From assembly GCA_041748175.1 (NCBI GenBank), contig JBGTDU010000102.1, positions 1-61,550 of the forward strand: a DNA stretch of 61,550 bases. The letters are read 5' to 3'. This stretch comes from JAHEJB01 sp041748175 (lineage in GTDB: Bacteria > Bacteroidota > Rhodothermia > Rhodothermales > Rubricoccaceae). The notes under the pieces are model-generated. The model had not been told where the DNA came from, searched no databases, and was given only the letters and a program-made list of their open reading frames with translations. The stretch's first letter is position 1; the number at the start of each line of letters is the position of its first letter. The translations under genes and the position numbers were made by a program. This document shows positions 43,547 through 51,989 of the stretch, piece after piece.

Positions 43547-45538
43547 TTACAGGCCAATCCGCGCCTCGACTCTGGCGAATACGGTAAATCCGAACTGCTC
43601 TCCGATGGGATGGAAGCGCTCCGCCGCATTCAGAAGATTGCGCATCATCAGGCTCAAGCGAAGCCTCCTACCCCAAATGTATTTGGATGCCGTTGCATCT
43701 AGGCGCGCATGGTTTGGGACCGTTGCGTCATACGTGAAGTCTCTATTTGGTACGGTGGCACCGGTGACGCCTTCATACCCTCGCCAATGTGCAGACGATG
43801 CCACCGTGAATGCAACTTGAGCAACGAAATTGGGATCCGGCTGAATCGTCAGCGCGGCGCTTGCCTGTTGGTTAGGGACACGTTCCCAGGCATCTCGAAA
43901 TGCCGAATCCCCTCCAACGTCCGACAGGATGCTGCCCGTCAGCCGACCTTGTATGGGTCCATACTCTCCCACCACTGCCACATTGCCCGACACGGTCTCG
44001 CCTTGCGCATCTTCTATGACATCGATGTTGCCATGAACGGCCAACTCTCCGTCTTCTAGGCGGAAGGACGGTCGTTCGATCGTGAGGCCGCGCATCAAAC
44101 GGCCCGCAAACGAAGCAGTAGCCGAGATACCCTGCCAAAGCTCCGCACTCCATGCTATGTGCGCAGAGTACTCGCGGCTCCTTCCTGGTGGCTCGGCTTG
44201 CGTGTAGCTAACATCGGGCAGGAGTAGCCCTCGGTAGCCCTTCGCATGCCAGTAGGCGAAGCCTGATTGCTCCTCAGGTAAGCGGCTGTCGAGCGCAACG
44301 ACAGCCGACCATCTATGTTTTTGGGACTGCCAGACCAAGGTGTTGGCGAGTTTGAGGCCAACGACCTCACCACTGGTAATGAGTGCTACGTCGGTGCTTT
44401 GCCGGAGGCGCGTGGTAGGGTGCAGGGTCGCTTGAGCGAACAACATGCCGAGCGTGTAGCCGGCCCCATCTGGAACGCCGGGTGCCGAGACTGCGAGTCT
44501 CTCAACCGTGCTGCCAATAGCCAGTTCATGCCGAGTCCGGCGTACGGACGCCTGAAAGGTGCCGACTAGTCGGGTTTGCCGCCATCCGGGATCGAAGCCT
44601 TGCAGAAGGCTCTCCTCAGGCTCCACCGTCTGGACATCCACAAGCGCACGATAATCGAGCCGCACCGACGGGCCAGAAGGCAGAGAAAATCGGTGGCGGC
44701 CATGCACTGTACCTCCCATATCGACCTGTCCTGCAGGCAACTCGCGCCCCGCTTGCTCAACGAACCAAAGATTCTCCACGACGCGAAAAACGATGTTTGC
44801 ATCTATGCGGCCGTTTGCCGCGGGAAAGCGCGCCCTAAGACCAAAAATGGAAGGCGCGCGAAACGGTGGGTCTTCTGACGTGACTTCGCGGACACGCAGA
44901 GTAGAGCTCTCATCCGGCTGGAAGTCCAGAACTCGACCTTCAGCGCGGATTACCATACCACCACGACGGTAGGTTCCTGATCCTTCAAGGTCAGGCCCCG
45001 TGTGGGGAACGTTGGGCGTAGCCTGATCGGTAAAGAGATGCGGACCAGGATCGCCGGTTTCGTTTCCCACGAGAAAAGAGGCATCCGCTTGAAGCCCCTC
45101 AACTGCCTCAACCGTCTCTATCCGGAGGCTACCGAAACTGTGGAACTGCCCGGCCCAAAGACCCGGATCAGGACAAAGTGTAACGGAAGCGATATCCATG
45201 AGGGGAACTGGAAGATGGTCCAGATCCTGTTCGCCAAAGACTCCCGTCGATATCGGTTGGTCGTCGAGAAGCAGGCCGAAGCCATTTCGTCCAAACGGTA
45301 CGCCGCCGGCATGCGCGATCTTCCACGAATGCCCGCCGACCGATGATGCACGGATGCCATCGAGCAAGGGTAGCAAGTCAGAGATTCGGGAGACGCCTGC
45401 CGCTTCAATCTCACTTCTCGTTATGCGCTGGCCACCTGGGCAATCAAAGGGCGCTGCCCACAACGTGTCCGCCGGATTGGCGTGAGCAGCAAGCAGCACG
45501 GCGAGCGCTAGCATCATTGGAGGAATCCTCGCAGCCAT
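43547..45538 (-). CDS. TonB-dependent receptor-like outer-membrane protein
   Basis: This is a 663-residue protein with a signal peptide ending AAHANP. A plug-like domain (about 38-150) contains ITRSEIEAAGVSRISDLLPL and the usual later strands (GFGLLLDDQPISTGVFGEQD). A long beta-barrel with alternating strands follows, with an aromatic/hydrophobic C-terminal strand (TVFARVEARIGL). No TonB box is obvious and the plug is divergent. The substrate is unknown. Its start overlaps the end of the upstream gene by 25 bases, so translation is probably coupled. Confidence 0.75.
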   Translation of the reverse strand: MAARIPPMMLALAVLLAAHANPADTLWAAPFDCPGGQRITRSEIEAAGVSRISDLLPLLDGIRASSVGGHSWKIAHAGGVPFGRNGFGLLLDDQPISTGVFGEQDLDHLPVPLMDIASVTLCPDPGLWAGQFHSFGSLRIETVEAVEGLQADASFLVGNETGDPGPHLFTDQATPNVPHTGPDLEGSGTYRRGGMVIRAEGRVLDFQPDESSTLRVREVTSEDPPFRAPSIFGLRARFPAANGRIDANIVFRVVENLWFVEQAGRELPAGQVDMGGTVHGRHRFSLPSGPSVRLDYRALVDVQTVEPEESLLQGFDPGWRQTRLVGTFQASVRRTRHELAIGSTVERLAVSAPGVPDGAGYTLGMLFAQATLHPTTRLRQSTDVALITSGEVVGLKLANTLVWQSQKHRWSAVVALDSRLPEEQSGFAYWHAKGYRGLLLPDVSYTQAEPPGRSREYSAHIAWSAELWQGISATASFAGRLMRGLTIERPSFRLEDGELAVHGNIDVIEDAQGETVSGNVAVVGEYGPIQGRLTGSILSDVGGDSAFRDAWERVPNQQASAALTIQPDPNFVAQVAFTVASSAHWRGYEGVTGATVPNRDFTYDATVPNHARLDATASKYIWGRRLRLSLMMRNLLNAAERFHPIGEQFGFTVFARVEARIGL

Positions 45539-46104
45539 TCCGGGGAGGAAAACGCAAAGCTTAGCCCAATCTGCAGGCGTGTTAGTGAAATGGGTTCAGC
45601 CGTAAAGACATGGGACCATTGAATCTCTGAAACGCCAGCAATCCTCCGCCCAATCGGGACCTGAAGTCGTGCGAACAGCCCCGCAGTCCACTCCGTTTCA
45701 TCCTGGAGAAACCCTTCAAATTGCTCGTTGTCGCGGAAGCGAAAGCGGATTGCACCCATATGCGCTCCGCCTACTACCTCCACGTCCGCCGGGAGCTGGA
45801 GCGCAAATCCCCAACCGGCTTCGCCCTGCACCACGAGAAAATCGGGCACGGGTTGACCCTCATTGTCGTTGTCGTAGACGTGAATAGCGAGGTGCATTCG
45901 GCCGCCGTAAAAGCTTGTAGATGCGCGACCGTAGCCACCGGGAAGAACGTCCCAAACTCCCTCGTACGAGTCGGCAAGAGGCAGGTCCACACCGCCCACC
46001 ACTGAGATAGTTTTAAAGTTTTGCGTTCGCGCGTCACCCTGCGCCCAGCAAACATTCGTTGCCACCGTCAACGCCATGAATGCCACACCTACGTCAATCC
46101 GCAT
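45514..46104 (-). CDS. Hypothetical outer-membrane-type protein
   Basis: This is a 196-residue protein with a signal peptide ending ATNVCWAQ. The mature part alternates short beta strands (SVVGGVDLPLADSYEG, GRMHLAIHVYDND, GWGFALQLPADVEVVGGAHMG, LTRLQIGLSFAFSS), consistent with a small eight-stranded-type barrel. It overlaps the CCA-transferase gene by 11 bases upstream and the TonB-receptor gene by 25 bases downstream. It is therefore likely made with the receptor as a partner. Family not recognised. Confidence 0.7.
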   Translation of the reverse strand: MRIDVGVAFMALTVATNVCWAQGDARTQNFKTISVVGGVDLPLADSYEGVWDVLPGGYGRASTSFYGGRMHLAIHVYDNDNEGQPVPDFLVVQGEAGWGFALQLPADVEVVGGAHMGAIRFRFRDNEQFEGFLQDETEWTAGLFARLQVPIGRRIAGVSEIQWSHVFTAEPISLTRLQIGLSFAFSSPEWLRGFLQ

Positions 46105-47731
46105 TGCCGCTTCCCTCGTTCAATTCCCTCTCCTTTACACTTTGAAGATACGCGAGGGCATTGGTCTCGTCGCTGGGAATGTCATCCCGAAACACCGCTT
46201 CCTTGATCGCCCCCATCGCGGCGCGCTCAGGGCCTCTCAGGGTTTTGAGGATTTCCTCGAAAATACCGCCACGCCGACAGGCCTCGTCCTTGTGGGCCAA
46301 CATGAAGGCGTAGGCAGGGTCGTGCTCGTTCGGGATTTCGCCGTCGAGTATGGCCTCCCGGATCCAGGTTTTGAGAATCCCCACGGCGATGCCTTCGCCC
46401 ACGCCGACGACCTCCATAATCTCGTTGCCATCGACCGGCGGCTGAAACGCGCGCAACCGGTCGCGCTCTTCGACCTCGCGCATTTTCTCCTCCACATCGT
46501 CGAATGCGTGCAGGTAGCGCAGGACCCGCTGAGGGTTTTTGCTGGTGATGTCGGCGCGGACGAGCATCATCAGGTCGTCGATGTCGTCGCCCGCGTCGAA
46601 CAAGAGTCGGCGCACGGCAGAATGGGTGACGTGGTCGTCTACCAGCGCGACGGGGCGGTGGTGGAGACGCACCATCTCCTGCACGTAGGTGAGCGGATCG
46701 CCGAGCGGCAGTTTCATTCGCCGAAAGATCTGAGGGATATGCCTTCGCGGCCCGAGGTCTTCGTGGCCATGAAACGTCCAGCCGTGCGTCTGCGAAAAGC
46801 GCTTGGTGTCCGGTTTGGCGATGTCGTGGAGCAGCGCCGCCCAGCGCAGCCAGAGCATTTTGCCTTCGGCAACCTCGCCGACTAACCCGGCGTCGCGTTG
46901 CGCTTCGCAGAGGTTATCGAGCACCTGCAGGGTGTGGAAAAAGTTGTCCTTGTGTTTCTGACCGTCAACGATCTCGACACCGGCCAGCGCGGTGAGCTCG
47001 GGGACGATGTTGTCGAGCAAACCCGCGGCATAGAGAATCTTGAAACCGACGGACGGTGTCGGTGCCGCCATGATTTTCTGGAGTTCATCCGTGATGCGTT
47101 CCTGGCTGACGATTGCGATCCGGGGAGCCATGTCGTTCATTGCCGCGAACGCTTCCGGCACGATCTCAAACCCGAGCTGCGTGGCGAATCGCGCCGCACG
47201 AAGCATCCGCAAAGGGTCGTCGTCGAAGGTCTCGGCCGGGTCGAGGGGTGTTCGCAGCAGCCCCATGCCCAGGTCGCTCACGCCGCCGAACGGGTCGATC
47301 AGCTCCCCGAATCGATCGCCGTTGAGCGCCATGGCAAGGGCGTTCACGGTGAAATCGCGGCGCTTCAAGTCATCCTTCAGTGTCCCATCCTCGACAACCG
47401 GCTTGCGCGAATCGCGCGCGTAGCTCTCCTTCCGGGCACCAACGAATTCGAGGATCAGCGGTTCAGAATCCTTCTGTGTGAGACGCACGCCCGCGGTCCC
47501 GAAGTTCTTGTAGACGTGCGTCGTCGTGCCGCCGAGCTTCCTCGAGACGGCTTCTGCCAGCGCGATCCCGCTTCCGGGCCCAACCGAAACAAAGTCCAGG
47601 TCCGTCGTTTGCCGTTGCAGCATCGCATCCCGAACCGCGCCGCCGACGGCGTACGTCTCCAATGCGAGTTCATCGGCAATGGTGCCAATACTCCGCAAAA
47701 AGGGTTCGTAGGGAATAGGGACGTTGGTCAT
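46094..47731 (-). CDS. CCA tRNA nucleotidyltransferase / poly(A) polymerase family with HD domain
   Basis: This is a 545-residue enzyme from the ATG at 47731. The nucleotidyltransferase head has AVGGAVRDAML (28-38) and the metal pair in DLDFVSV (44-50). KRRDFTVNALAMAL and DDPLRMLRAARFATQLGFEI follow, then the tail domain. A central HD domain (LLHDIAKPDTKR, about 275-286, with later HGHEDLG and RLHHRP) suggests phosphohydrolase activity as in other bacterial CCA enzymes. It adds or repairs the 3'-CCA of tRNA. The stop overlaps an outer-membrane protein gene by 11 bases. Confidence 0.92.
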   Translation of the reverse strand: MTNVPIPYEPFLRSIGTIADELALETYAVGGAVRDAMLQRQTTDLDFVSVGPGSGIALAEAVSRKLGGTTTHVYKNFGTAGVRLTQKDSEPLILEFVGARKESYARDSRKPVVEDGTLKDDLKRRDFTVNALAMALNGDRFGELIDPFGGVSDLGMGLLRTPLDPAETFDDDPLRMLRAARFATQLGFEIVPEAFAAMNDMAPRIAIVSQERITDELQKIMAAPTPSVGFKILYAAGLLDNIVPELTALAGVEIVDGQKHKDNFFHTLQVLDNLCEAQRDAGLVGEVAEGKMLWLRWAALLHDIAKPDTKRFSQTHGWTFHGHEDLGPRRHIPQIFRRMKLPLGDPLTYVQEMVRLHHRPVALVDDHVTHSAVRRLLFDAGDDIDDLMMLVRADITSKNPQRVLRYLHAFDDVEEKMREVEERDRLRAFQPPVDGNEIMEVVGVGEGIAVGILKTWIREAILDGEIPNEHDPAYAFMLAHKDEACRRGGIFEEILKTLRGPERAAMGAIKEAVFRDDIPSDETNALAYLQSVKERELNEGSGNAD

Positions 47732-47829
47732 AGCCGTAGTCGTTCTAGCAAAACTAATCCGTTGACGGTAGCACCCCGCCTGCCTGCCGCCTACCTTCTG
47801 GGATCTACCCCCCTTTTCCTCACGCCCCA

Positions 47830-49041
47830 ATGCGCGTCACACTTCTGATTGCCTTGCTGATCGCCGGGCCGGTCGTTGCTCAAACCATCCCGCCCGTTGG
47901 ATCGCCGGATGCGCTGGACGTGGCTACGTGGAATGTGGAGCATTTTGGCAATCCAAGCTCCGGCCCATCCAACGACGAGCTTCAACTCGCCAACGTCCTC
48001 GCCGTGATCAGGGAAGCTGACATTGACGTGTGGGCGCTTCAGGAAATGGACATTGAAAGCATGTTCGACAGGCTGCTCGACTCGCTCGGCACCGGATACG
48101 ACGGCTTCTGGCAGGCCGACCAAACCGGCTTCGACATCGGCTATGGCTACGTTTACAACACACTGGTTGTTCAGCCATCGCAGATCAACACCATTCTCGG
48201 AGGTTCGTCGTACGAGTTCGCCTTTCGGCCGCCTCTGCAGCTGCGCGCCGACATTGTTCTTCCGGATACGACCGTCGAGGTTCGGCTGATCAATATCCAC
48301 ATGAAGGCGAACGATTTTCAGGATGGAGAGGAATCGTACGACCGCCGCGTGGCCGCATCGGGCATCCTGAAGAACTACACCGACAACCTCCAGGCGATCG
48401 GTACGGACGTCTTGGTTCTAGGGGACTTCAACGACGAGCTCATCTTGTCGATCTATCAAGGCAGGACGTCGCCCTACCAGAATTTCTTGACTGACCCGGC
48501 GTATTCGTTCATCACGCGGTTCTTCGACGATCAAAACCCTCTTCTGGATCGGCACACGTTCTGTTCGAACTCGTCCTGTTCCAACGGATCTGTTCTCGAC
48601 CACATGGTGGCCACGACTACTTTTGGCAATGACTACGTGTTCGGTTCGGCGGATCACTTTTTCGACCTCATCGCGGCGATACCGAGCTATACGAACACGA
48701 CGTCGGACCACCTTCCCGTCTTCTCCCGCTTCGAATTCCAGCCGGAGCCCGTTGCCAACGAGCCCGAGATTGTTGTTGGGCACTTCACACTCGACGCCGT
48801 CTACCCCAACCCATTCATAGGTCAGGCGACGCTGTCGTATACGCTCAGCCGTCCAGGGCCGGTTCAGTTGGAAATCTTTGATGCCCTTGGTCGGCGCGTC
48901 GCCGAAGCAGCGAGCGTCTTCCAGCAGCCTGGGACGCACAGGGTTTTGGTGGAAGGCGCGTCGTTGGCGCCCGGCGTTTACGTGGCGCGCCTTTCCTCAG
49001 ACGGTCAAATAGCGACATTGCGCATGGTGCGCGGCCGATAG
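47830..49041 (+). CDS. Secreted endonuclease/exonuclease/phosphatase-fold protein with T9SS sorting domain
   Basis: This is a 403-residue protein with a signal peptide ending PVVAQ. The EEP fold has ATWNVEHFG (Asn for metal), the catalytic Glu in VWALQEMD, a His-containing strand (LINIHMKAND), DVLVLGDFNDE and the terminal SDHLPVF. About 80 C-terminal residues form a type IX sorting domain (AVYPNPFIGQATLSYTL, IFDALGRRV, APGVYVARL). It may be an extracellular DNase or phosphodiesterase that scavenges nucleic acid or phosphate. Activity is inferred from the motif set. Confidence 0.9.
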   Translation: MRVTLLIALLIAGPVVAQTIPPVGSPDALDVATWNVEHFGNPSSGPSNDELQLANVLAVIREADIDVWALQEMDIESMFDRLLDSLGTGYDGFWQADQTGFDIGYGYVYNTLVVQPSQINTILGGSSYEFAFRPPLQLRADIVLPDTTVEVRLINIHMKANDFQDGEESYDRRVAASGILKNYTDNLQAIGTDVLVLGDFNDELILSIYQGRTSPYQNFLTDPAYSFITRFFDDQNPLLDRHTFCSNSSCSNGSVLDHMVATTTFGNDYVFGSADHFFDLIAAIPSYTNTTSDHLPVFSRFEFQPEPVANEPEIVVGHFTLDAVYPNPFIGQATLSYTLSRPGPVQLEIFDALGRRVAEAASVFQQPGTHRVLVEGASLAPGVYVARLSSDGQIATLRMVRGR

Positions 49042-49181
49042 GGAATCCGTATTCCGTATTGGTCTCGGGCCAATCTCGTACGCAATACGGATAACGCGAT
49101 AGCAAACCCCGAATTCATTGCGCTTCAACGGCGACGTGTGTACTATCTGGATCGAATCTAAACAACCATTCGATTCAATCC

Positions 49182-50261
49182 ATGCGCTACCTGATCGCGG
49201 TTCTTGGTCTAATCCTGGTCCTTCCGCTCCCAGCCTGTTCGTCCGGCTCCGACACGTCCGCCGACGACGGAACGCTTGTCATTTACTCGGGCCGCAGAGA
49301 TGTCCTCGTTGACCCCCTCGTGGAGAGGTTTCGCGCGGAGACGGGGATGAACGTAGAGGTACGCTACGGCACCGATGCCGAGCTACTCGCTGCGCTGCAA
49401 GAAGAGGGCGAGCACAGCCAGGCGGATATTTTCTGGGCGAACTCGGTGGGCGCGCTGGGAGCAGCCTCGAATATGGGACTGCTCGTCGCGTTGCCGGACT
49501 CGCTTCTTCAGAAGCCCGGGGCGTTCATTCCGTCCAGTGGGCTTTGGGTGCCGGTTACGAGTCGTTTCCGGGTTCTCGCCTACAATCCGCAAAGGGTGGA
49601 TGTGGCCACGCTACCGACCAGTGTTATGGATTTTCCGGCCAATACTGATCTGCTCGGTCGTATCGGATGGACGCCCACGTATTCGTCCTTCATCGATTTT
49701 GTAACGGCGCTTCGCGAAACACAGGGCGAAGAAGCCGCTGCGGCGTGGCTGGACAGCATGAAATCGCTGGAACCCAAAGCGTATGCGTCGAACACTCCCA
49801 TGCTTGAGGCGCTCGAATCCGGCGAGATCGACGTTGCACTGACAAATCACTACTACGTCGCCCGGATGCTATTTGGCGGCGAGGAAGGTGAACACGAGGA
49901 AGAGGAAGAAGAGGAGGAGGAGCACGAAGGGGCAGGCGGCCACCCTGACGCGGCCATCGCAACCTTTCACTTTGTGGCTGGAGACGTAGGGAATCTGGCG
50001 CTCGTGACCGGTGCCGGAATCCTTGCCAACACCGACCAGAGCGAGGCCGCCGCCCGATTCCTGAACTATTTGCTGGGGCCGGAGGCACAAGCGTTCGCCG
50101 CCGAAGAGGTTCACGAGTATCCCGTCATTCGCGGGACAGCCGTGCCAGGCCATCTGTTGTCCTTCGACGACGCGATGACCCTGAGCCCCGTCTTCGATTT
50201 CGAAGGCCTCCGAAATATTGAAGGCACGCTGGATCTGCTTCGCGAGAAAGGGCTGCTGTAG
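49182..50261 (+). CDS. Ferric iron ABC transporter substrate-binding lipoprotein with Glu/His-rich insert
   Basis: This is a 359-residue protein with lipobox PLPAC (Cys19). It follows the FbpA/AfuA plan: LVIYSGRRDVLVDPLVERF, ADIFWANSVGALGAA, RIGWTPTYSSFIDFVTALRE and the iron-ligating tyrosine pair in ALTNHYYVARM (Tyr224-Tyr225). Directly after it, residues 232-254 form an insert of almost only Glu, Gly and His. The protein delivers Fe3+ to the permease encoded next. The insert sits beside the metal site and could bind or pre-concentrate metal; that is inference. Coding DNA there is a GAG/GAA run. Confidence 0.9.
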   Translation: MRYLIAVLGLILVLPLPACSSGSDTSADDGTLVIYSGRRDVLVDPLVERFRAETGMNVEVRYGTDAELLAALQEEGEHSQADIFWANSVGALGAASNMGLLVALPDSLLQKPGAFIPSSGLWVPVTSRFRVLAYNPQRVDVATLPTSVMDFPANTDLLGRIGWTPTYSSFIDFVTALRETQGEEAAAAWLDSMKSLEPKAYASNTPMLEALESGEIDVALTNHYYVARMLFGGEEGEHEEEEEEEEEHEGAGGHPDAAIATFHFVAGDVGNLALVTGAGILANTDQSEAAARFLNYLLGPEAQAFAAEEVHEYPVIRGTAVPGHLLSFDDAMTLSPVFDFEGLRNIEGTLDLLREKGLL

Positions 50262-50347
50262 TTATAGCGTATTGCGTAGTGCGTATTTGATGGCTGCTCG
50301 ATTGCGGATTCATACGCAAAACCGATCACGCAATTCGAACCAGTCTT

Positions 50348-51913
50348 ATGCGGTCCGCTCGCCGTCTCCACGATTTCCGCTGGTACCTCTGGGGGCCAAC
50401 CGCGCTCGTGATAATCGGCGTGGTCGTGCCGCTTTGCTACCTCGTCGTTCGAGCGTTTGAAGGTGATGCCACCGAGCTTGCCGAGATCGTCTTTCGGACG
50501 CGGAACCTCCGCCTGCTTGCCAACACGCTTGCGCTCGCGGTCGGCGTTCTGTTGCTGACTTCCACGCTTGCGTTTCCGCTGGCGTGGTTGGTCACGCGGA
50601 CCGATATGAGGGGGCGGCGGTTCGTGACGACGCTAGGTGTGCTGCCGCTGGCCGTGCCGGGTTATGTCATGGCGTATGCGCTGTTGGCGGCTACAGGGCC
50701 ATCCGGGTTGCTGTCGGCTCTGCATTTACCGCGCCCGAGCGGGTTCTTTGGCGCGTGGCTGGCGCTCGGATTGTACACCTTTCCCTATCTTTTTCTGAAC
50801 CTCCGCTCGGCGTTGCTGGGCCTCGATCCATCGCTTGAGGAGGCTGCGCTGTCGTTGGGTTACTCAAACCGGGAAGTGGCTCGGCGCGTGGTGCTGCCGC
50901 AACTCCGGCCGGCATTCTTCGCAGGCGGATTGCTGATCGCCCTGCACGTCCTCGGCGATTTCGGCGTGGTCTCGCTGATGCGTTTCGAGACGTTCAGCTA
51001 TGCCATCTACTTGCAGTACGCCGCTGCATTCGACCGGGTCTACGCGGCGTGGCTGGCGCTCATGCTCCTCTCGCTCACGGGCGCGATTCTGTTGCTTGAG
51101 ATGCGGCTCCTCCGGGGTCGTCGCTACGAGCGGACGGGTTCAGGATCTGCGCAAGCAAGGAAGACAACTGCGCTCGGGCGATGGACCGCGCCGGCCTACG
51201 GCTTCGCCACGTTGGTTGGCTTGGCGAGCGTTGCCCTTCCGGTTAGCACCGTGGTGTACTGGGTCGGGCGCGGTACCGAGCACGGCAGGTGGAATGAGCT
51301 CCTCAGCGCCTTGCTGGATACTTGCAGCGCGGCCCTGCCTGCCGCCTTCATCGCGACAGCACTGGCCCTCCCGGTCGCCTACCTCAGCGTTCGAAAACCT
51401 TCGGGGCCGACGCGCGCGGCGGAACGATTCGCATACCTCGGCTATGCCACGCCGCCTCTGGCTTTCGCGCTGGCGTTGATCTTTTTCACGCTCCGTTCTG
51501 CGCCATTTCTGTATCAGTCGTTGGGATTGCTCATCATCGCATACGCGCTCCATTTTCTTGCCGAGGCCATCGGGCCGATCCGAAGTGCGATGTATCAAGC
51601 GCCTGCTCGGATCCAGGAAGCCGCTCGCAACCTTGGTCGCTCGCCACTGCTGGCCTTCTTCGAGGGCACGTTCCCGTTGCTGCGAGGCGGCCTCGGAGCA
51701 GGAGTCGTGCTCGTGTTTCTCTCTGCCTTGAAGGAACTCCCCATCACGTTCCTGCTTTCTCCACTCGGTTTCCGCTCGCTCGCCATGGGCGTCTGGGGCG
51801 CGGCCAACGAATCTCTTTTCAGCGTCGCCGCGCCGTACGCGCTGGTGTTGATGGTCACGTCAAGCGTAATCGTGTGGCTGTTGTTGCGTGAGTACCTGCC
51901 GCGACTTGAATAA
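50348..51913 (+). CDS. Ferric iron ABC transporter permease
   Basis: This is a 521-residue inner-membrane protein with about 12 helices in two FbpB-like halves. The first half has the EAA loop EEAALSLGYSNREVARRVVL (about 160-180); the second has the matching loop IQEAARNLGRSPLLAFFEG (about 417-435). Both contact the ATPase. It forms the channel for the binding protein upstream. An 86-base gap with a degenerate-repeat hairpin precedes it. Confidence 0.93.
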   Translation: MRSARRLHDFRWYLWGPTALVIIGVVVPLCYLVVRAFEGDATELAEIVFRTRNLRLLANTLALAVGVLLLTSTLAFPLAWLVTRTDMRGRRFVTTLGVLPLAVPGYVMAYALLAATGPSGLLSALHLPRPSGFFGAWLALGLYTFPYLFLNLRSALLGLDPSLEEAALSLGYSNREVARRVVLPQLRPAFFAGGLLIALHVLGDFGVVSLMRFETFSYAIYLQYAAAFDRVYAAWLALMLLSLTGAILLLEMRLLRGRRYERTGSGSAQARKTTALGRWTAPAYGFATLVGLASVALPVSTVVYWVGRGTEHGRWNELLSALLDTCSAALPAAFIATALALPVAYLSVRKPSGPTRAAERFAYLGYATPPLAFALALIFFTLRSAPFLYQSLGLLIIAYALHFLAEAIGPIRSAMYQAPARIQEAARNLGRSPLLAFFEGTFPLLRGGLGAGVVLVFLSALKELPITFLLSPLGFRSLAMGVWGAANESLFSVAAPYALVLMVTSSVIVWLLLREYLPRLE

Positions 51914-51989
51914 TGCGTAATGCGTATTTGGATTCGCCCGAAATCACTACGCACTACGAAATACGCAATAGACAAACAATCGTCCTCCC

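Noticed and set aside
49887..49932. GAG/GAA run as a microsatellite or CRISPR-like repeat
   Set aside because: It is an in-frame Glu/His-rich protein segment inside an intact gene. There are no spacers or cas genes.
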